Positions 45,901 to 64,000 of a stretch of 64,000 nt of DNA are shown one piece after another (position 1 is the stretch's first letter; each line of letters begins with the position of its first letter). A program made the translations under genes and the position numbers. The DNA comes from Mesostigma viride. Its lineage: Eukaryota; Streptophyta; Mesostigmatophyceae; Mesostigmatales; Mesostigmataceae. The notes under the pieces were generated by a model. It had not been told where the DNA came from, made no database searches, and saw only the letters and a list, made by a program, of their open reading frames with translations. The DNA lies in assembly GCA_009746045.1 (NCBI GenBank), contig RPFO01000082.1, positions 2,697,266 to 2,761,265 of the forward strand, in the 5' to 3' direction.

Positions 45901-48674
45901 GCGGGCATGACGATGGGGCGGGCGACGGGGCGACGCCAGGTGGACGCGAGTGGCACGAGCATCGGTAGTGCCGGCATGGGGAACTCGCGTAGCGGAGATG
46001 ACGAGCGTGAGCAAGAGGACCTCATGACTAGCGCTCTTGTCCCATTGTCCGCCGAGACCTCCGCATTGCCTTCACTGATGGTGCCCCCTGCCTTTGGTTA
46101 TGCGTCCACAGGCCAGCTGGGCCTTGGTGGGCCCTCGGCAGGCCATCCGGGTCGAGACACTCTCGAGGGAGGTGCCTCGTCACCGCCGCGATCGCCAGCG
46201 GACAGTAACGCCCCGCTCATTTTTGTCTGCCTGCGGCGGCGCCAAGGCCTCCTTCGGCTGCGCAATATGCTCAAGGGGGAAGGACCCGACGCGGGGGGGG
46301 GAATGGACTGCGACGGCATTCGTGCCACACTCACTTATGCTGCCGCACGCAGCGTGGTGGAACGCGTGTTCCCCGAGCTGGCGGATCAGGGGGGGGCACC
46401 AGGCTACAATGAGGCTACTGCGGGGCTAGACACGGCGACCAGCGCCATCCCTCTCACTGCACATGGAGCGTGTTCAACAAGGAATGTCTATCCAGGGGAC
46501 TCCATCGTCGCGAGTTGGAAGACTTCTTCGGGTGGCGTGGGCACGGCGGGCAGTGGTCGCAGCACAGGAGGGGGACCGGCTGCATGTTTTCCGGGCCAGG
46601 TGCGCATGTGTGTCGCCAGGGAGCAGGAGGGCAAGGGGGCAGATGGCAGCACCGGCATGAGGCCGGGCAACGCGGTGGCTCCCCCCCGGTTGCCATCTGG
46701 CGGCCTGCTGCAGGTGTCATGGGTGATGTTGCGCTTCCCCCGGTCGCTGGAATTAGCCACCGTGGCCGACACACTCGAGGTGCTGCGCTGCGGGGGGTTC
46801 CAGCTGGCGGCCATGCGGCTGCTGCAGCTGTCCGAAGAGCAGGTGAGCGCGTGGCGGCAGGTGGTTTCATTTTGAGGGACCCTTGGGGGGTCACCTCGTT
46901 TCACCCTCCTTAAGCGTTTGACTACCATCGAGCCACTTCTACCCACTTCTAGCCACTTCTAGCCATTTCTAGCCATTTCTAGCCATTTCTAGCCATTGCT
47001 AGCCATTGCTAGCCATTGCTAGCCATTGCTAGCCATTGCTAGCAATTGCTAGCAATTGCTAGCAATTCTACCCCTTGCTAGCCATTTCTAGCCATTTCTA
47101 GCCATTTCTAGCCATTTCTAGCCATTTCTAGCCATTTCTAGCCATTTCCAGGCATTTCTACCCCTTGCTACCCCTTGCTAGCCCTTTCTAGCCATTTCTA
47201 GCCATTTCTAGCCATTTCTAGCACTTTCTAGCACTTTCTAGCACTTTCTAGCACTTTCTAGCACTTTCTAGCACTTTCTAGCACTTTCTAGCACTTTCTA
47301 GCACTTTCTAGCACTTTCTAGCACTTTCTAGCACTTGCCCTTGTTGGACCTAATACTGGATCGAAGGACGTGGTGGGGAGGCTGTAGCTGCTGGCTTGGC
47401 TGTTGGATCATGGTGACTTCCAGGGGGGGGAGGGGGGGAATTCTCTTTCTCAATGGCTACGCGCTTGATGTCACGAAGCATAAGCATCTGCTCTAATAGC
47501 AGGCGGCAACCTCAATGTACCAGGCTGTCTGACTGATACCAGGGGCGTCCTTGCAGGGGAGCAGGATGCGGGGTCAAGTTGGCGGAGCAGTTAGCTGGGT
47601 GCTAGTAGATCAGATCCCATGGGGGATGACAGAAGATGCTCGCAGGGATCATGGTTTATAACAGTAGACGGGGATGAAGAGAAGATGCTTGCCAGAATAA
47701 TGGTTTACTAGGATAGCGATGGCTGGTTACAATAACACTAGATAGTCCGGAGAGCCGGTGGGCCTGGCGGGGACTGGTCGCTTTCCACCGGGTATGTTGT
47801 GTGATATGTTGTGTGATATGTTGAGTACAGATGAAAGGTGAAAGGAGTACAGATGAAAGATCAGATTACTCGAACCGTTTTCATGAGCAAACAACTTTTT
47901 CGAGCAGTATCCATGCGCTGTGGAAAGCTTGGGCATGCGATGCCTTGCGGTAGCAGCCCCACGTTAGAGGGAGGGATGGACGATGGTCGCACCGGCCCCT
48001 CGGACTGCCACCCATATCCGCGCACTGATTGAGATTCTTGTCTGTCCATGTATCAACTGTGCACGTCTTGACATCAATGAGGTATTTTTGAAAGGTCCTC
48101 AATGCCAAGCTCATTTGCCTGCTCGCGCCTGGCTGAGCTGCCAGCATATGCAGCGGTCTCAACGCGTTACAGGTCACCCCAAGCGTGATGACCCAGGCTG
48201 TCCCTCCCATCAATCTGACTGCCACCATGGATGCATGTGCAGGCGAAAGACTTCCTGCGCTTGGTGGGTGCTGGCATCACCACCAGTGGTGGCAGCAAGG
48301 GAAACAACAATGCCACAAAGACGCCAGGCAACACCACCTCGTTAGGCAGCGCGTCCTTGGGAGAAGGCAGCAGTGCCAACGCGAGCTCAGCCCGTAGCAC
48401 CCCGCCCATGTCAACGGCAGGCCTTGTCTCAGGGCCGCTGCTGGTCATCGCGGTGTCAAAGGACAACGCGGTGTTCAAGTTGCAGATGCTACAGTCGCAG
48501 AGCTGGAGCGAGCCCAGTTCTGCAACGCGTCACCAGCCACCGTCCCTGGCGGCCCCTGTATATAGTGGCCATCTGTTCACCCCGAACAGCGTCGCAGATG
48601 CGTGCAAGTGTTTGGCGTACTTCTTTGATGAGCTGCACTCCGGCCCGTATGTCATAAGCCGTCAAGGATTTTAG
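28354..48674 (+). CDS. Giant protein with degenerate nucleoside-diphosphate-kinase folds (~3,340 aa)
   Basis: Exons: 28354-28446, 28734-28874, 30072-31610, 32366-32420, 34560-34614, 35638-36153, 36655-36760, 37838-42835, 43730-44658, 45682-46842, 48243-48674; phases agree at every junction. It starts [20 protein letters not shown]. Residues ~80-1830 are mostly disordered Ser/Gly/Ala-rich sequence with a polyalanine run (~350-385) and a charged helix (~1085-1160, [20 protein letters not shown]). A clear NDK-like domain lies at 40922-41307 (residues ~1864-1990): [50 protein letters not shown]. The catalytic NxxHGSD is replaced (DKCLLSCTR) and KPD is GPD, so it should be inactive. A second NDK-like unit spans the last two exons ([58 protein letters not shown]). 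Exon 9 changes frame at a G run near 44168-44190, probably an indel error. NDK pseudoenzymes occur in cilia, but that assignment here is only a guess. Confidence 0.75.
30884..30986 (+). repeat. (GCT)n tract coding polyalanine
   Basis: GCT/GCTACC repeat in frame within exon 3 of the giant gene, encoding about 33 residues of Ala with four Thr interruptions. It shows that repeat expansion also reaches coding sequence. Confidence 0.9.
31657..31750 (+). repeat. 47-bp perfect tandem duplication
   Basis: Two identical copies starting GTCCATCATATGACAGAAGC, in intron 31611-32365, about 50 bases after the donor. Identity suggests a recent duplication. Confidence 0.93.
33071..33306 (+). repeat. (GGTC)n microsatellite
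   Basis: About 58 units with one 1-base phase slip at 33189, in intron 32421-34559 of the giant gene. Long Gly-Arg-Ser-Val open frames across it are artefacts. Confidence 0.96.
33307..34402 (+). repeat. (GGTT)n microsatellite, about 1.1 kb
   Basis: About 273 perfect units directly continuing the (GGTC)n block after GGTGGGCT, in the same intron. The switch is a single C-to-T change in the unit. The Leu-Val-Gly-Trp and Asn-Gln-Pro-Thr open frames are repeat artefacts. Confidence 0.97.
43438..43466 (+). repeat. Poly-G run
   Basis: Almost uninterrupted G tract in intron 42836-43729 of the giant gene. Confidence 0.85.
44897..45092 (+). repeat. 32-bp minisatellite, 6 copies
   Basis: Unit AGCCGCCGGCGTATGCATGG plus CAGGCATGATGG, with few variants, in intron 44659-45681 of the giant gene. 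Confidence 0.92.
46937..47334 (+). repeat. 10-bp minisatellite (AGCCATTTCT and variants), about 40 copies
   Basis: Ordered blocks: AGCCATTTCT, AGCCATTGCT, AGCAATTGCT, again AGCCATTTCT, then 12 copies of AGCACTTTCT. Blocks of identical variants show local expansion. In intron 46843-48242. Confidence 0.93.
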
Positions 48675-49319
48675 AAAGCTAGTAGTTAGCGTCAAGGATT
48701 TTAGAAAGCTAGTAGCTAGCTTTTAAACAGTGCTGGTAGTGACCATAGCTCATCAGCTACTGTGCCGGTAAAATTGCGCTGCACTACTGGCTGTTATGAG
48801 CTTGTGCCACTGCCTTTCTATTTAGTGTAAACATGTCTATCATGCAAGGTCCACATGCAATGTCTATCATGCAAGGGCAGCATGATCTTGCTGGATGTGA
48901 ATGATCGACATTTTGTTCCAGCCAACGCTTTTATCGACTTGTCTACTTCATTGCATACATGCGCAGCCAGGCTTGCACAGCCAGGCTTGCACAGCCAGGC
49001 TTGCACAGCCAGGCTTGCACAGCTAGGCTTGCACAGCCAGGCTTGGGCTTAGACATATCTTCAAAATTACAACACTGGCCATCTTCATATGGAGGCGCGA
49101 GCACGTGTTATGGTTTTTCATCTAGAGAGAGCTATATATATTATTTGCGGCGTGCCAAATCAGAATGTATATTATTTGCATTTGCACGGTCGTACGTGTG
49201 AAGTCGATGTCTCTTTGGTGTGTTTGAAAGCAGCATGGCTAATTTTGCAAGTAAGTACTTGCGTGTCATGCGCATAGGCATGCATGCCACCCCCAAGTAA
49301 GTAAGTCAGCCACGAGCCA
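48675..49319. other. 3' flank of the giant gene with small repeats
   Basis: Holds a 30-bp duplication (GTCAAGGATTTTAGAAAGCT at 48661 and 48691), a 14-bp array (CAGCCAGGCTTGCA, about 6 copies, 48965-49045), and near 49146-49170 a small reverse piece of the 412-bp repeat. No gene seen. Confidence 0.6.
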
Positions 49320-51305
49320 CGAGGTAGCCATGGCTGACGGCGGCGCTCATAACTTTCACGTTTGAGCACCGAATTTAGTCGTGAATATCACAATCGCTTC
49401 GTCTTTCTAAGACGCACATGCTGATATAATTTTCCGACGCTATTACGCAATATACGATGAGCAAACGCCCATCGACGCAACGCAGCCTGACGGCTGCGCT
49501 CGGCACTGAAAATACGTCTGCAGCTACGGCTGCAGCTTCGCCAGCAGGGCCGGAAGGCGGTGGTGACACTATAGTCGTGCACTGGTGGTCGCCCAGAACC
49601 CTCCCGGGCTCTCCTCGCCCTCTGCATCGCCTGACCCAAAGCGCAGTCGCCCAGGCGAACCTGGCTGGTCTGAGCGTGATTTTGACGTCGACAGGCTCTT
49701 TGCCACCTTCGACGTCAACAGGCCTGCCTTTTTCGACATGCCACCCATCAAGATACTGGAGCTCGTGTTTTACGGGTCACACGCCTCACTGCTGGCCCTG
49801 TGCCAGCAACTCCATTCCAACACCCACTTTTTTCGCAACGGAGTTGACGCGGCCGGTTTTCCCACTGCGTCTCAGACCGCGTCGACACCAACCTGGCCGG
49901 CTGGTCTCGCCCCCGCCTTCAGCTCGCAGCTCTCTTTACCCTCACTAAGCGCTCGGCCGAGGACCTTCTGCACCCCGCCCCCATTACCGAATCAACCTTC
50001 GTCCACCACCTCCACGCCGCCCTCTCACAGCACGTGACGCCCATTGCTGCAGATGTGGCGGCACTTGGCGGCACGCTGGCTGCTGAGCTCCCCACCATCC
50101 CCACCGCCACCGCCGCCCTCCTCGCCTCCACCCCCCCCCCTCCCTCCGCCTCCACCGATCGACTCCATCACCGCCCAGCTCCGCGACATCGACCAGCGTC
50201 TTAAGGACAACGCCATAGCTATCGAGGTTCTGCAGAACACCGCAGGCCTCACCGCCCAGGCGGTGAAGGACATTGCCGCCAAGCCAGCCCGGGCGGCTGG
50301 CCTGGCCGGCGATGCTCCTCCCATCACCACCTGGGCGGACATGCTTAAGCAACACACCACCTCCACCACCTCCGCCGTCGCAGCCCAGCTTCAACGGCAG
50401 ACGCTTGACCTCCGCGAGGAGGCCGAGCTCGCCAAGCGCAGCCTCAACGTCATTGTCAAGAATCTCAAGATGGAGGAAGGTGAGAATTCCGAAAAGCTTG
50501 CGCGTGCTTTTGAGAGAGAAATCCTTGATCGCATGGGCCTTACTGGTGAGATCGAGCTGGCCGCCCACCGCCTTCCCCGCGCGCGGGGTAAGGCAGGGCC
50601 GCCCCCGCTCCTTCTCACCTTAAAGACCCCGGCGGACAAAATTTCTTTTCTCAGACGCCGCAAGCGGCTCGAGAAGACTCTCTTCACCCTTGATGACGAA
50701 ATGACCCTGGCGCAGCAACAACGGCGACGGGAGCTATGGCCGACCTACCTCCAGCTCCGGCAGACCAAGGCGGGGCAGCCGGCCGGTGTACTGGAAGGGG
50801 GCGGCCATAGATCTACGTCGGCCACAAGCCCTGGCAGGCGACCCCCGCGGCCCCAGCGACTCCAGACGCCCCAGCTTAGGGGAATACAGCAGTAGTAGCA
50901 TGTAGAATAGATAGACCGTGGCCATGTACATGTACGCCTCCTAGAGGCCCTATTCCAGCTAAGCCACGCGCTTTACTTAATCATGTACATGTGTGCCTAT
51001 GATGAGCCACACTCCAGACGATGCCTAGTTTTATTTAGTAATGCTGTGCCCATGCAGAGAGCTTCTCTCTGCTGAGATGCCACGCTCTAGTTTTTGTATA
51101 GCCATGATGATCTTCCCCCTCACAGGCATGCTCCCCCCTTACCCGGGCATAGCGTGATAGACCATATGAGGGTGCGGGTGCCCTGGTGCATGCACCTAGA
51201 GCAGGGGTAGCTTACATTCCCACCCTTGCATGAAGTAGCCTAGAATGTATTAAAAGCCATATGCCCCTTCTCAGGGCTATGTGCTACATCTACTCCCAAC
51301 GGAGT
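49320..51305 (+). mobile_element. ORF1-only LINE-like element, copy 3, full length
   Basis: About 2.0 kb and collinear with copy 2: 5' UTR, ORF1 (49457-50895), about 400 bases of 3' UTR, TGTGCTACAT, and the hairpin at 51292-51305, followed by GATGTTGATAATTAATTAA as tail. It stands alone between two genes, with no reverse transcriptase nearby, which supports the view that ORF1-only is the true full-length form. Confidence 0.82.
49457..50895 (+). pseudogene. L1-ORF1-like RNA-binding protein, copy 3, frameshifted
   Basis: The N-terminal frame from 49585 (MVAQNPPGLSSPSASPDPKR ... AFFDMPPIKILELVFYG) is lost near 49850 by a small deletion relative to copy 2, and the frame is regained near 50130. 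From there the reading is open to the stop at 50893-50895: LRDIDQRLKDNAIAIEVLQN coiled coil, ITTWADMLKQHTTS, RSLNVIVKNLKMEEGEN, AHRLPRARGK, DKISFLRRRKRLEKTLFTLD and AQQQRRRELWPTYLQLR. The C-terminal RNA-binding half is thus intact here, unlike in copies 1 and 2. The alternative ATG at 49457 is out of frame with the rest. Confidence 0.72.
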
Positions 51306-51447
51306 GATGTTGATAATTAATTAATTATGGGCACCCAGCTGATCTTCTTGCACAATCAACGCAGTATAAACCATCAACATCCAATCCTCACGATATATGC
51401 ACGGCTTGACGACGTATTAAAATTAAATTAAATTAAATTATAACATG

Positions 51448-51475
51448 CCTCCGTGGGGAGGTCATGTAGCACATA
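51448..51475 (-). mobile_element. Solo 3' hairpin end of a third element variant
   Basis: Minus strand: ATGTGCTACATGA, then the hairpin at 51448-51461 (stem CCTCC/GGAGG, loop CCAC), then GCATGTTA and a (TTTAA)n tail at 51415-51440. Only the terminal bases are present. Confidence 0.6.
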
Positions 51476-51548
51476 TTTCATGATGGATGGGGTGGAGGAA
51501 GCCGCGTGATCGAACTATCCTAACTCTATCTAGAAAATCCTAACTGCA

Positions 51549-62799
<11,251 letters not shown>

Positions 62800-63382
62800 G
62801 CTTACCTAATTCTCAAGTAACTGCTTGAAATTGCAAGGTGTCGAATCAACAGAACTGTTGCAAAGTGATGCTCGCAAAAGCTCGATCCATCACCAAAACG
62901 TAAAACGTAAAAAGCAGCGACGAAGATAATTACGTGAAAACAGGCTGAAAACTTATGGAAGAATTATCTGCGATTCATAGGTAAAAGTTCTGGAATGCAC
63001 CCAACCATGAACCAACACTCATCGGTCAGTTACCTATCAGTATCGTCGGACCATCAGGGCAATATCCTCCTTGCGCAGGTCCCCTCGCACTTTGTGGCAT
63101 GCCTCGTGTTTTCAGGTCGTCCATGGTCTACTGTAACCTCTACCTAGTTGCGCCAAAGCGCGCAAATCCAAGCAGGACACGTGGGAAGCCCCTTCTGGTT
63201 GACCACAATGCTAGCAAAGAAAGTATGCTAGCAAACATACTACGGAGTCAAGACTAGGACTACAGACCGTGTACAGACTGAGCAAATCTGATTACATAGC
63301 AGCGCTGCGGCGGTTGTGCCGTGTGGCCCAAATTTGTGGGGAGGCACGCGTGAGACTTCGGACGGCCCCTCCCCCAGTTGAA
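62800..63382. promoter_or_regulatory. Shared upstream region of two divergent genes
   Basis: 583 bases between the ATG of the minus-strand helical protein and the ATG at 63383 on the plus strand. No coding or repeat feature seen; the promoter role is inferred from arrangement. Confidence 0.4.
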
Positions 63383-64000
63383 ATGCCGGGGGCTTCTAGA
63401 ATGGGTGAAATGTTTGATCACGAACGCCCATGTGATACAAAGGCGGCGGACACCCTCCATGCCGCCGTCTTCTCGTGCGTGTCCGCCATCGTTTGGAGTG
63501 AGGCTGCAAGGAAGATCGAGGTTCTTTGTCCGGGATTCGACGTGGAGGCTGCTGCTTACATCTTCGCGGTACGTCTCAGGTTTTGGTTATGCTGCTGCCC
63601 GTGTGTTTGTTGTTGTAGGTGTTGTAGCCGATGATGAGATTTCCACTCGGGCCAGTTTCTCATAACATTCGCAGTGCCCAAACTCTAGAGCTTTCGCCGT
63701 TGCGGGCTTGAGAGCTCCGTGAGGGGAAAAAACCTTCTTTGGATGTCTGAGGCTACATATGTGTACTGTGATGATTGTTGGCGTGGGTGATGACACCGCT
63801 TTTCGGATTCCCTCTGATGCTCTGCGGTGAGGTAATTAATGCCCTGACACGTCGTATGTTATCGGCTTGTTGAGTTTAATGTCACACATGTGCCGTGATG
63901 ACTGAAAGCTTACATTCTGACACCTCTTGTAGGAGGGTCGTTCAGACCCGATGAACGGAACTTGCTTTCCTATATCCTGAGCGCATACCCGCCCCGTTGG
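63383..64000 (+). CDS. First exon(s) of an unrecognised gene running off the right edge
   Basis: Exon 1 is 63383-63568, beginning MPGASRMGEMFDHERPCDTK and ending FDVEAAAYIFA before donor GTACGT. 62 residues with no family I recognise; WSEAARKIEVLCPGF looks helical. A likely later exon starts at 63933 after CACCTCTTGTAG and reads FRPDERNLLSYILSAYPPRW to the window end. Its phase (two bases before the first codon) does not fit exon 1 directly, so at least one small exon between them is missing or the exon-1 boundary differs. An upstream in-frame GTG at 63269 exists, but ATG at 63383 is preferred. Confidence 0.5.

Overview
The window is nuclear DNA from a eukaryote, most likely a green (chlorophyte-type) alga. 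Three things point that way. The first gene is a plastid-type peroxiredoxin Q. Coding exons are GC-rich and cut by many introns with GTGAGC/GTGCGT/GTACGT donors and short GCAG acceptors. Introns and intergenic DNA are full of micro- and minisatellites. The species cannot be fixed from sequence alone. No prokaryotic operon, CRISPR array, rRNA or complete tRNA gene was seen. Gene models were built by hand, joining exons whose splice phases agree; intron lengths are roughly 70 to 2,900 bases.

Layout. 66-1076 (+): 3' end of a peroxiredoxin Q gene. 1077-14264: a mobile-element island with a 1.4-kb (GATG)n array, ORF1-only LINE-like elements on the minus strand (4986-6453 and 6821-8843), a reverse-transcriptase element on the plus strand (8844-12108), a second ORF1 element family (12520-13297), and a 412-bp tandem repeat with a tRNA-like B box. 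14265-27463 (-): a 14-exon MINDY-4-type deubiquitinase gene. 28354-48674 (+): an 11-exon gene for a protein of about 3,340 residues with degenerate nucleoside-diphosphate-kinase (NDK) folds. 49320-51305 (+): a third, full-length ORF1-only element. 51549-62799 (-): a 14-exon gene for a helical protein of about 499 residues with a Gly/Ala-rich hydrophobic hairpin that I do not recognise. 63383 onward (+): first exon of another gene. The genes form two divergent pairs (27464-28353 and 62800-63382 are the shared upstream regions).

The most interesting system is the mobile one. ORF1 (coiled coil plus L1-ORF1-like RNA-binding domain) and the reverse transcriptase (with a C-terminal restriction-like endonuclease) sit on separate elements. 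These share almost nothing except the last ~40 bases, which end in a 14-nt hairpin. Across all copies that hairpin keeps a 5-bp stem and 4-nt loop while the stem sequence changes in a compensatory way. This suggests a split LINE system in which one enzyme recognises a common 3' RNA hairpin. Both protein types are frameshifted here, so these copies are probably dead or damaged by assembly errors in homopolymers.
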